This document shows, piece after piece, positions 7,016 to 13,786 of a DNA stretch of 18,889 bases. The notes beneath the pieces are model-generated. The model ran no database searches and was not told the origin of the DNA. It was given only the letters and a program-made list of their open reading frames with translations. Origin of the DNA: MGIIb-Q1 sp964342465. Lineage in GTDB: Archaea > Thermoplasmatota > Poseidoniia > Poseidoniales > Thalassarchaeaceae. The position numbers were made by a program, and so were the translations under genes. Every line of letters starts with the position of its first letter. Within the stretch, counting starts at the first letter, position 1. The stretch spans positions 1 to 18,889 of the forward strand of contig CAYFFQ010000026.1 in assembly GCA_964342465.1 (NCBI GenBank), read 5' to 3'.

Positions 7016-7029
7016 CCGAATATGTTCGG
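7016..7029. promoter_or_regulatory. Recurrent palindrome, copy 5, upstream of the CopD-like gene
   Basis: CCGAATATGTTCGG, 13/14, the reverse complement of copy 4 at every position. It lies 37 nt before the chosen start, the same distance as copy 4 from its gene. Confidence 0.6.
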
Positions 7030-7108
7030 AGCCATCAGCGGGACGATGAGAATGAACAGAACTCTTCGACCATCACGGTCTGGAGGTGGGAGATTCATGG
7101 CGAGGGTA

Positions 7109-7242
7109 CGACTCAGTTGTTTCAAGCCTCAGCCTACTGCGCCAATCTAGAATTCGGCCACGGATTGTTGGGGGGCGACTCAGTTGTTTCAGGCCTCAGC
7201 CTACTGCGCCAATCTAGAATTCGACCACGCATCGTTGTGGGG
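7109..7242. repeat. 67-bp tandem duplication between CopD-like and enoyl-CoA hydratase genes
   Basis: Copy 1 (7109-7175) and copy 2 (7176-7242) are near identical: both begin CGACTCAGTTGTTTCA, share CCTCAGCCTACTGCGCCAAT and TCTAGAATTCG, and end in a G-run. A third, partial copy begins at about 7245 (AGATTCAGTTG) and contains the last codons and stop of the hydratase gene. The repeat therefore looks like serial duplication of the hydratase gene's 3' end and downstream region. No coding frame is convincing across it. Confidence 0.85.
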
Positions 7243-7248
7243 GGAGAT

Positions 7249-8106
7249 TCAGTTGCCACTGAAGCGGGGAGTTCTTCGCTCGACATAGGCGGCGATTCCC
7301 TCCTTCGCATCACTGCTGTTGAACAGAGCCGCCTGCAGTTCACGCTCAAGAGCGAGATGGTATTCGAAAGGCATCTCGGGGCCAGACTGACAACTTCGCT
7401 TGATGTTGCCCACTGCCATCGTCGCCTTGTATGGGAGGGTGTATTGACCAGCCCAGTCAAGAACATCCTGTCTGAAATCCGAGAGTGAGCCATCCCAAAG
7501 GTGGTTGATGAGGTTGAGTTCCAAAGCCTTCTCAAAGGAGAGAAGTTCACCCGAGACCATGTATTCCATGGCCTTTGCTTTGCCGATGAGGCGGGTCAGA
7601 CGGGCGGTACCTCCGGTTCCTGCAAGAACACCGAGGTTGATTTCCGGCAATCCAACCTTGCCCGAATCCTTGCGTGCGATGCGGATGTCACAAGCCATTG
7701 CAATCTCCAATCCTCCACCCACCGCGTGTCCGTTCAGGGCAGCGATGACGAGTTTCGGGGTCTGTTCGAGGCGGCTGAGAGTTTCATTTGCATGCAGACA
7801 GAAATTGTACTTGAAGCCGGGAGTCACGCTGTTCAGCATGGCGATGCTTGCTCCAGCAGAAAAGAACTTCTCACCATTTCCTGTCAGCAGAATGACGCTG
7901 ACATCATCATCGAATCTCGCTTTGACAATCGCCGTGTCGATGTCTCTCATCATCTCATGGGTGTAGGTGTTTGGCCCCATCGAGTCTCCTTCGAGGGGTG
8001 CACCATTGGAATCGGATGCCAACTCGAGAATGGCAATTCCGTTGTCAGTCACACCGTAGTTCACCAATCGGTTGGGCATCGGTTCTAGTTCAGGCCAGTC
8101 GGTCAT
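7249..8106 (-). CDS. Enoyl-CoA hydratase/isomerase (crotonase family)
   Basis: A 285-residue crotonase-fold enzyme, expected to hydrate a 2-enoyl-CoA in the cytoplasm. The oxyanion-hole motifs FSAGAS and GHAVGGGLEIAMACD are present, and both catalytic glutamates of the hydratase family are in place (GGGLE and GLPEINLG). The C-terminus EGIAAYVERRTPRFSGN is typical. The FSAGAS signature is shared with the dch gene product of this window. It is transcribed away from the bcr operon across a spacer of about 450 bp. The reductive benzoyl-CoA route does not need an extra hydratase before ring opening, so it could serve beta-oxidation of the dicarboxylic or other acyl-CoA products. Exact substrate unknown. 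Confidence 0.88.
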   Translation of the reverse strand: MTDWPELEPMPNRLVNYGVTDNGIAILELASDSNGAPLEGDSMGPNTYTHEMMRDIDTAIVKARFDDDVSVILLTGNGEKFFSAGASIAMLNSVTPGFKYNFCLHANETLSRLEQTPKLVIAALNGHAVGGGLEIAMACDIRIARKDSGKVGLPEINLGVLAGTGGTARLTRLIGKAKAMEYMVSGELLSFEKALELNLINHLWDGSLSDFRQDVLDWAGQYTLPYKATMAVGNIKRSCQSGPEMPFEYHLALERELQAALFNSSDAKEGIAAYVERRTPRFSGN

Positions 8107-8152
8107 AAGCTATCGAACCTCGCGACATCGCATCCCCATATCAATTGAACCC

Positions 8153-8169
8153 CACTCCCAAAGGGAGTG
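8153..8169. promoter_or_regulatory. Inverted repeat CACTCCC-AAA-GGGAGTG
   Basis: Perfect 7-bp arms with a 3-bp centre, 46 nt before the hydratase ATG at 8106. It is a different sequence from the recurrent palindrome. It could be an operator for a dimeric regulator or a hairpin in the leader RNA. Confidence 0.5.
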
Positions 8170-8440
8170 AATCTCGGTGAATAGAAACATTGACCTGTCC
8201 ACTATTCAAGACCTTGCACTATGATTCAATACATTTCACATCGGAGTGAGTTGGGCTCCTAATGCGGCCCTACATCCGAGACCTCAAAGAAAGGTTCAAT
8301 TCAATCGTTCCGTCAAAATAAAGTAGATTACATCACGCATTCAAGCGGCACGGTCTGTTACCCACAAATCGCGATTCGGCGCTTCGTGAGTACTACGCAC
8401 AATCAATACTATGACACATCTGACATCTGTGAAATATGCT

Positions 8441-8454
8441 CCGAACATCTTCGG
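8441..8454. promoter_or_regulatory. Recurrent palindrome, copy 6, bcr promoter distal site
   Basis: CCGAACATCTTCGG, 13/14, placed only a few bases downstream of a TATA-like GAAATATG. A protein bound here could hinder or help the initiation complex. Confidence 0.6.
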
Positions 8455-8506
8455 GGTAATTCCCCATTTTTTTGAAAAAACACAACTATCCGCCAATCTC
8501 TCTGAA

Positions 8507-8520
8507 AAAAACATGTTCGG
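8507..8520. promoter_or_regulatory. Recurrent palindrome, copy 7, bcr promoter proximal half-site
   Basis: AAAAACATGTTCGG, 11/14: the right half ACATGTTCGG is perfect and the left arm is lost. It ends 36 nt before the preferred bcrC ATG at 8557, close to the 37-nt spacing of copies 4 and 5, and 66 bp from copy 6. Confidence 0.45.
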
Positions 8521-8556
8521 GAACAATTCAACCCCCCTCTCGTCCATGTGCGAGGC

Positions 8557-9765
8557 ATGACGGCGGCTCATGGTGTTGTGATGCGGAGCGAAGATGAGGC
8601 CGGACCGGACACTCTCATCGGATGGCGTGGAGCCGCACTAAACGAAGTTCTTTGGCTGGCCAGAGAGACGTTGGAAGATGCAGAATGGCCGACAGTCAAG
8701 GCGTGGCGTCAGCGAGGCGGAAAGGTGCTCGGTCATTTCCAAGTCTATTTTCCTGAAGAATTGGCTCATGCTGCTGGCATGTTGCCGTTGAAGATGTGTG
8801 GGGCTCCGGTTGAACCGCGCCTCTCCGACAGCCGCTTCGGTTCCTACCTCTGTTCAGTGATGAAGACCAGTCTCGAACAGGCACTCTCCGGCAGGGTGGA
8901 ATTGGATATGTTCGTCACCCATCCAATATGTGATGCGGCGAGAAATCTCGGTGCCATCTGGGGTCGGAATTTCGATTATCCCTGCCAGATTCTCTATTTG
9001 CCACAGAATCCGAATTCAAGTTATTCTAAGCAATATCTGAAAGAGGAATATCAGCGAATCGCCGCCATCATTGAGGAGGTGACAGGGAGGGAAATCACCG
9101 AAGAGTCACTCTCCACTTCGATATCTGTGTTCAATGAGAACCGAAGGCTTCTGCGACAGTTGTACGAGGTGAAGCGGGAGACACCGTGGAAAATCACGGC
9201 TGATGAGGCCTACACTCTGGTGCGGTTGGCGGGGATGATGCCTCGCCAAGAACACAATGAATTGATGAGCCAAGTTCTATCTCAACTAGATGAGAGAGAG
9301 AGGCGCAAGCAGGATAGGATTCGAGTCGTCTTCGAAGGTGGATTCTGTGAACAACCACCTCTCGACTTGATTCGCACTATCGGGCAGTCATGTTATGTCG
9401 TTGACGACGACCTTCTCATAGGATTGCGTTGGATTCTGAGTGATGTCGAAGCAGGTGATGATGCAATCGGAGCATTGGCCGCCGCATACATCGAAGATTC
9501 ATCCTATTCGCCGGTCCAGCACGACAATGACAAACCGAAGGAAAAGATGCTCCTCAAGCGATTCGCCGAGGCGGAGGCCGATGCAGTCATCGTCACCGCG
9601 GCCAAGATGTGTGAACCCGGATTGGAGGAACAGGTGACCTACATACAGTCCCTTGAGCAGGAGGACATCCCCTTCTTCATCAGTGAGTTCGAGGAGAACA
9701 TGACTACATTCTCCCATTTAGAGATTCAATTGGAGACATTCGTGGAGAACATTCTGTTCGATTGA
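8557..9765 (+). CDS. bcrC: Benzoyl-CoA reductase, BcrC/BzdN-type subunit
   Basis: One of the two catalytic-core subunits of ATP-dependent class I benzoyl-CoA reductase, which reduces benzoyl-CoA to cyclohexa-1,5-diene-1-carbonyl-CoA using a low-potential ferredoxin. About 402 residues, near the usual size. It belongs to the HgdB-like/2-hydroxyacyl-CoA dehydratase superfamily, with FPEELAHAAGMLPLKMCGAP, GSYLCSVMKTSLEQAL, FVTHPICDAARNLG and, near the C-terminus, AKMCEPG; the cysteines in these motifs are candidate Fe-S ligands. Possible starts are GTG 8548, ATG 8557 (behind GAGG, preferred) and ATG 8581. First gene of the operon, seven to nine bases from bcrB. Confidence 0.9.
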   Translation: MTAAHGVVMRSEDEAGPDTLIGWRGAALNEVLWLARETLEDAEWPTVKAWRQRGGKVLGHFQVYFPEELAHAAGMLPLKMCGAPVEPRLSDSRFGSYLCSVMKTSLEQALSGRVELDMFVTHPICDAARNLGAIWGRNFDYPCQILYLPQNPNSSYSKQYLKEEYQRIAAIIEEVTGREITEESLSTSISVFNENRRLLRQLYEVKRETPWKITADEAYTLVRLAGMMPRQEHNELMSQVLSQLDERERRKQDRIRVVFEGGFCEQPPLDLIRTIGQSCYVVDDDLLIGLRWILSDVEAGDDAIGALAAAYIEDSSYSPVQHDNDKPKEKMLLKRFAEAEADAVIVTAAKMCEPGLEEQVTYIQSLEQEDIPFFISEFEENMTTFSHLEIQLETFVENILFD

Positions 9766-9774
9766 GGTGAGATG

Positions 9775-11073
9775 ATGGATTACAAGGAGAATGAATTGTG
9801 GAAAAGAGGCAACCGCGAGGGCTCCGACCTGTTCAGAAAGTGGTTCGCCGACCTCGATGCGGCTGCCAACAGAGGTGAGGTCGGCGCCTATGTATTCGTC
9901 ATGGGAAGCCTTACGGAGATTCTCAACACCTTCGACCTACCTACCATCTTTCCCGAGATCACTTCACTCAACACGGCAATCCGTCATCAGGCCGCTGACC
10001 TGCTCAACGAAGCAGAGGACCACGGCTATTCACCGGACATCTGCGGCTATGTGAAGGCAGATTATGCAGTTCAAGCGAGGGGTGGCCAACACCCGATGGG
10101 GAAGTTGCCCAAACCGGGGTTGGCCCTCCTTACCAACGCCTGTAACACCTACCTGAAGTGGGGTGAGATATGGGAGAGGATGTTCGAGACACCTCTATTC
10201 ACCATCGATGTGCCGGGGACTCGCGAAAAGGGTGGCCAGACTTGGCCTGGGGATGAGCAGTTTGAGCGTGAGAAGAGGTATGTCAGGGCGCAAATCGAAG
10301 AACTGATTGAGACCTGTGAGAAAATCACCGGCAAGAAGTTCGAGATGGCGAAGTTGCGGCAGACGCTGGAGTATTCGAATCGTATGTCGGCTGCGTGGAA
10401 GCAGATTCTCGAGTTCAACAAGGCGGAGCCAGCGGTCTTCAACGCCCTTACTGATGGTACTGCATATCTCGGCGTGAACAACATCCTGCGCGGGACTGAG
10501 GAGGGTGCAGAATACTTTGAACGGCTTCTTGAGGAGAAGAAATGGATGCATGAGAACGGAATCGGGATTGCTGAAGAAGAGAAACATCGTCTCGCTTTCA
10601 TCGGAGTTCCATGCTATCCCATCTTCAGGGAATTCAACAATCTTTTCAGTGAGTGGGGTGGGGTCTTTGTGACCTCCACCTACCTCTGGTTCGCTTCAGG
10701 AGGAAACAATCTCGGTTTTCAGTATGATTTGGATGACCCGCTCGATTCTCTCGCTGAAGTCACCTTGATACATGTGAGGGATGCGATGGACTCGATGTTC
10801 CACCCAGAGGAGATAATCATCAACAACATGAAGGAGTTCGGAATCGAGGGAGTCGTCTATCACCCCATCAAGAGTTGTCGCACATCTTCGACCGGATTGG
10901 CGGACAATCGTCGGGCGTTGATGGAAGCGACCGACCTCCCCTCGCTCTTCATCGAATCTGACATGATGGACAAGCGTGTGGTCTCGATTGCCCCGATGAA
11001 GAATAGAATTGATGCCTTTTTCGAAGGATTGGAGATGCGCCGAGCGGCGAAGATTCAGGAGGCGGTTCAGTGA
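9775..11073 (+). CDS. bcrB: Benzoyl-CoA reductase, BcrB/BzdO-type subunit
   Basis: Second catalytic-core subunit, 432 residues. Highly characteristic stretches are NACNTYLKWGEIWERMF (about 121-137), FIGVPCYPIF, and VVYHPIKSCRTSSTGLADNRRALME with LPSLFIESDMMD towards the C-terminus. C90, C123 and C368 are the likely cluster ligands. Two ATGs are adjacent at 9772 and 9775; the second is chosen because GAGGTGA ends four bases before it, whereas the first abuts it. The last bases overlap the GTG start of bcrA by 4 nt, so the four reductase subunits should be made in step. Confidence 0.93.
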   Translation: MDYKENELWKRGNREGSDLFRKWFADLDAAANRGEVGAYVFVMGSLTEILNTFDLPTIFPEITSLNTAIRHQAADLLNEAEDHGYSPDICGYVKADYAVQARGGQHPMGKLPKPGLALLTNACNTYLKWGEIWERMFETPLFTIDVPGTREKGGQTWPGDEQFEREKRYVRAQIEELIETCEKITGKKFEMAKLRQTLEYSNRMSAAWKQILEFNKAEPAVFNALTDGTAYLGVNNILRGTEEGAEYFERLLEEKKWMHENGIGIAEEEKHRLAFIGVPCYPIFREFNNLFSEWGGVFVTSTYLWFASGGNNLGFQYDLDDPLDSLAEVTLIHVRDAMDSMFHPEEIIINNMKEFGIEGVVYHPIKSCRTSSTGLADNRRALMEATDLPSLFIESDMMDKRVVSIAPMKNRIDAFFEGLEMRRAAKIQEAVQ

Positions 11074-11867
11074 TTTACACGGCAGGTGTGGATGTCGGCT
11101 CGACCCAGACCAAGGCGGTTATCATCGATGAGAACCTACAGATTGTAGGCCGCTCTCTCAATGACACAGGCGCCAATGTGATAGTGGCCGCAGAGACCGC
11201 CTTCAAGACAGCGCTGGAAGATTCAGGATTGCCTACCGATTCAATCTCCTATGTGATTGGCACTGGTTACGGACGCTACAAAGTCACCTTCGGAGACGAC
11301 CAAGTGACTGAGATTTCATGTCATGGGAGGGGAGCAGTCCACATGTTCCCCAACACCCGAACCGTCATTGACATGGGTGGGCAGGACACCAAGGCAATCG
11401 CCGTGACCGAGACCGGCGAGATTCGTGATTTCTGTATGAACGACAAGTGCGCGGCAGGTACCGGACGCTTCCTCGGCGCCGCATCGGCGGCCCTCGACAT
11501 TCCACTCGATGACCTCGGGCCGACTGCATTGAAGGCGACGCGACCGGTCAGAATCTCGACCACCTGCACCGTCTTCGCAGAGACCGAGATACTCTCTTGG
11601 TTGGGTAAGGGGAAGAAGATTGAGGACATTCTCATGGGTGTCCATCAATCCATCAGTGCTCGTTCGATAGGTCTGCTCCGGCGGGTGGGGATTGAGGAGG
11701 AGGTGACCTTCACCGGTGGTGTGGCGCGCAACCTCGGCATGGTGCATGTCTTGAACGAAAACATGGGTCTGACCATGAACGTCAGTGAGGAGTCACACTA
11801 CATGGGAGCTCTTGGAGCGGCTCTGTTCGCCATGGATAGAGCAAAGACTGCGGAGGTGACAACATGA
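11070..11867 (+). CDS. bcrA: Benzoyl-CoA reductase ATPase subunit, BcrA/BzdP-type
   Basis: ASKHA-fold ATPase half of the reductase activator: two such subunits bridge one [4Fe-4S] cluster and couple ATP hydrolysis to electron transfer into the BcrBC core. 265 residues with GVDVGSTQTK (phosphate 1, about 6-15), IDMGGQDTK (100-108), cluster cysteines C127 (NDKCAAGTG) and C166 (TTCTVFAE), and FTGGVARN (214-221, adenosine). The start is GTG, overlapping the bcrB stop, behind AGGAGG. It is short: Thauera-type BcrA is, from memory, over 400 residues, while Azoarcus BzdP/BzdQ are near 290, so this complex is closer to the Bzd layout. Assignment as A rather than D rests on gene order and motif flavour. 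Confidence 0.9.
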   Translation: MIYTAGVDVGSTQTKAVIIDENLQIVGRSLNDTGANVIVAAETAFKTALEDSGLPTDSISYVIGTGYGRYKVTFGDDQVTEISCHGRGAVHMFPNTRTVIDMGGQDTKAIAVTETGEIRDFCMNDKCAAGTGRFLGAASAALDIPLDDLGPTALKATRPVRISTTCTVFAETEILSWLGKGKKIEDILMGVHQSISARSIGLLRRVGIEEEVTFTGGVARNLGMVHVLNENMGLTMNVSEESHYMGALGAALFAMDRAKTAEVTT

Positions 11868-12667
11868 AGTACGTCGCCGGAATAGATGTCGGGTCAACCT
11901 ACACCAAGGCGGTCATCTTCAACCCGGAGGGTGACCTTGTAGGCAGGGCGATGCGCAGCACCGGATTCATGCTCGATGTGGCAGCACGCAAGGCGTATGA
12001 TGAGGCACTGGCTGACGCCGCTGTCGATGAATCGGAAGTCGGCTATGTGATTTCAACCGGATATGGCCGACACCGCGTCGATTTCCGTGATGTGACGGTG
12101 ACTGCGCTGACCGCAGCAGCGAGGGGGGCGCACTGGTTTTTCCCCAATACTCGTACGGTTCTGGACATCGGGGGGCAGACCATGAAGGCAACCAAACTGG
12201 ATGACAAGATTAAGGTCAAGTCGTTCAGACTAAATGACAAGTGTGCGGCAGGTACAGGAGCGTTTCTTGAGAAGACGGCGCGCTACATGGACTACCAGAC
12301 CGAGGAAATCGGTGCGCTCGCCGCATCTTCCAAGGAGGTCGTCGAAATTTCTGGAGTCTGTGCCGTATTCGCCGAATCCGAAGTCATCAACCAACTCTCA
12401 ATCGGCTCAGCTCCTGCTGACATCATGCAGGGGGCGATGGTCTCCCTCGTAGGCCGTTCCCTGCAGTTGATGCGCCGCATAAAGATGGAGCCAGAATATA
12501 CGCTTGTAGGCGGTATCATGCGCTATCCGACGATGGTTGATTCGCTGACCGCGGAATTGGGTGGTGAAGTCAATGTACCGGAGGGTGACCTTGTGCAGTA
12601 TGTCGGTGCCATTGGGGCGGCGACTTTGGCTCGTCAGCGTCTGCAGAAGATAGAGGTTGAAGGATGA
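11864..12667 (+). CDS. bcrD: Benzoyl-CoA reductase ATPase subunit, BcrD/BzdQ-type
   Basis: Partner ASKHA ATPase, 267 residues, aligning almost without gaps to bcrA: GIDVGSTYTK (6-15), LDIGGQTMK (100-108), C127 (LNDKCAAGTGAFLEKTARYM), C166 (SGVCAVFAESEVINQL) and LVGGIMRY (about 214-221). The cysteines fall at the same residue numbers as in bcrA, as expected for a pseudo-symmetric heterodimer with one shared cluster. The ATG overlaps the bcrA stop (ATGA) behind GGAGGTGA, and its own stop overlaps the next small gene in the same way. Confidence 0.92.
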   Translation: MKYVAGIDVGSTYTKAVIFNPEGDLVGRAMRSTGFMLDVAARKAYDEALADAAVDESEVGYVISTGYGRHRVDFRDVTVTALTAAARGAHWFFPNTRTVLDIGGQTMKATKLDDKIKVKSFRLNDKCAAGTGAFLEKTARYMDYQTEEIGALAASSKEVVEISGVCAVFAESEVINQLSIGSAPADIMQGAMVSLVGRSLQLMRRIKMEPEYTLVGGIMRYPTMVDSLTAELGGEVNVPEGDLVQYVGAIGAATLARQRLQKIEVEG

Positions 12668-12912
12668 GATTACCTGTCACGGATGGCCAACCGACTGAGA
12701 ATGAATTGGAACTTCTCGGATGGAAGCGGGAGTTCGTAGCATCCGAACCCCGCCTTTCGGAAATGTGTGAACTGTTTCTCAGCCTCGGAAGAGAGGTAAA
12801 GGTCACTCCGACTGTCGAGGAAGTCGATTCGTTGGATGAAACATGCAAGGCTTGTTTCGAATCGACGAGAGAGGCTACATTCACCATCTGGACGAGAGTT
12901 GTGGGGATATGA
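12664..12912 (+). CDS. Small CxxC protein of the bcr operon, function unknown
   Basis: 82 residues, beginning with an ATG that overlaps the bcrD stop (ATGA), an arrangement that argues it is real and co-translated. Predicted to be acidic and soluble: EPRLSEMCELFLSLGREVKVTPTVEEV suggests a helix then a strand, followed by a CKAC motif (C61, C64) and a C-terminal strand TFTIWTRVV. Not assigned to a named family. A small CxxC protein coupled to an Fe-S enzyme could bind metal, help cluster assembly, or contact the electron donor; it lacks the cysteine count of a ferredoxin. The next site downstream is another copy of the palindrome. Confidence 0.7.
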   Translation: MRLPVTDGQPTENELELLGWKREFVASEPRLSEMCELFLSLGREVKVTPTVEEVDSLDETCKACFESTREATFTIWTRVVGI

Positions 12913-12924
12913 GGTGTTCACATT

Positions 12925-12938
12925 CCGGATATGTTCGG
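12925..12938. promoter_or_regulatory. Recurrent palindrome, copy 8, upstream of dch
   Basis: CCGGATATGTTCGG, 12/14, in the 76-bp gap that is the first real break in the operon after bcrC. It ends 50 nt before the dch start, so dch-had-oah may have their own promoter as well as read-through from bcr. Confidence 0.5.
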
Positions 12939-12988
12939 GTTGAAGATAGTGGGCTACACCCACCTACGAGGGTGCAGGGGGCAGGGCC

Positions 12989-13786
12989 ATGAGTGAGGTT
13001 GTATCAGTTGAGAAGGATGATGGCATCGCCATCGTCACCATCGACAACCCCCCAGTCAACATCATTGACTCGTCCGTTCTGACTGCTCTTGACGAAGTAC
13101 TGACCCGTTTGGAGGCCGACCCGTTCTGCCGAGCTGTAGTATTGAGGGGTGCTGGAGAAAAGGGATTCAGCGCCGGTGCATCCGTCGCTGAACATCTTCC
13201 CGATGCAGCGCCGGCGATGATTGGTCAGATGACGGCTCTGTTGGAGCGAATGCACTCCACGCCGCTTGTCACTGTGGCGGCACTACACGGTATCTGTCTC
13301 GGCGGCGGTGCCGAAGTGGCACTCGCCGCCGATTTCGTCATCGCCGCAGAAGGAAGTAGAATCGGAATTCCTGAAATAACACTCGGATGTTATCCACCAT
13401 TCGCTATGGTTCAGTTGCCCACTCTGGTGGGGATGAGAAAGGCGAAAGAGATGGTGCTCACTGGTTCTGCAGTAAAATCGGAGGAAGCGGAGCAAATTGG
13501 ATTGGTAAATCGTGTCGTTGCGAATGATGACCTGATGGAAGAATCGAAGAAACTCCTGAGGAGAGTGCTTCGCAACCCCCCACGAATTGTGGCTATGACA
13601 ATCGTTCGAATGCGCTCTTTGGAACCACTGCTGTCTGACCAAGGTCACCGGAGGATGGGTGAAGCGTTCCTCTCAGACCTCCTCACTCACCCCGACTATA
13701 ACGAGGGGATGAACTCCTTCCTAGAGAAGAGAACACCTCAATGGAAGGGCAAGAGATTCTGTGATGGGGGTTGCAACAATGACTGA
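12989..13786 (+). CDS. dch: Cyclohexa-1,5-diene-1-carbonyl-CoA hydratase
   Basis: Crotonase-family enzyme adding water to the diene product of the reductase to give 6-hydroxycyclohex-1-ene-1-carbonyl-CoA. 265 residues. Oxyanion-hole motifs are FSAGAS (60-65) and CLGGGAE (103-109); E109 and E129 (GIPEITLG) sit at the hydratase catalytic positions. FSAGASVAEHLPDAAPAMI and LGCYPPFAMVQLP are the stretches that point to the dienoyl-CoA hydratase group rather than to ordinary enoyl-CoA hydratases. The start is an ATG after a GGGCAGGG run. It overlaps had by 8 nt. A general hydratase cannot be excluded on motifs alone, but the neighbours make the assignment strong. Confidence 0.86.
   Translation: MSEVVSVEKDDGIAIVTIDNPPVNIIDSSVLTALDEVLTRLEADPFCRAVVLRGAGEKGFSAGASVAEHLPDAAPAMIGQMTALLERMHSTPLVTVAALHGICLGGGAEVALAADFVIAAEGSRIGIPEITLGCYPPFAMVQLPTLVGMRKAKEMVLTGSAVKSEEAEQIGLVNRVVANDDLMEESKKLLRRVLRNPPRIVAMTIVRMRSLEPLLSDQGHRRMGEAFLSDLLTHPDYNEGMNSFLEKRTPQWKGKRFCDGGCNND

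Larger units (their letters stand above)
8107..8556. other. Divergent promoter region between hydratase gene and bcr operon
   Basis: About 450 bp, AT-richer than its surroundings, with no credible gene. Reading left to right it holds a 7-bp-arm inverted repeat (8153-8169), AT-rich stretches around 8315-8330, a TATA-like GAAATATG at about 8431-8438, and two copies of the recurrent palindrome (8441-8454 and 8507-8520). Between the palindromes are complementary T-run and A-run tracts (about 8467-8480). The size and density of motifs suggest this is the main control region for aromatic degradation. Confidence 0.6.

Noticed and set aside
6979..7125. N-terminal extension of the CopD-like protein
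   Set aside because: It reads across the palindrome at 7016-7029 and the start of the duplication; the family begins near METWPVVTFIHL.
7148..7224. Adjacent XbaI and EcoRI sites (TCTAGAATTC) suggesting vector sequence
   Set aside because: The string occurs in both copies of a natural-looking tandem duplication next to a gene end, with no other vector features.
6868..8088. Plus-strand open frames opposite the hydratase gene
   Set aside because: Antisense shadows of a clear crotonase; composition is not protein-like.
8557..12667. 2-hydroxyacyl-CoA dehydratase with activator instead of benzoyl-CoA reductase
   Set aside because: Two different ATPase subunits, the KSCRTSSTGLADNRRALME stretch and the dch-had-oah genes downstream fit class I benzoyl-CoA reductase better.
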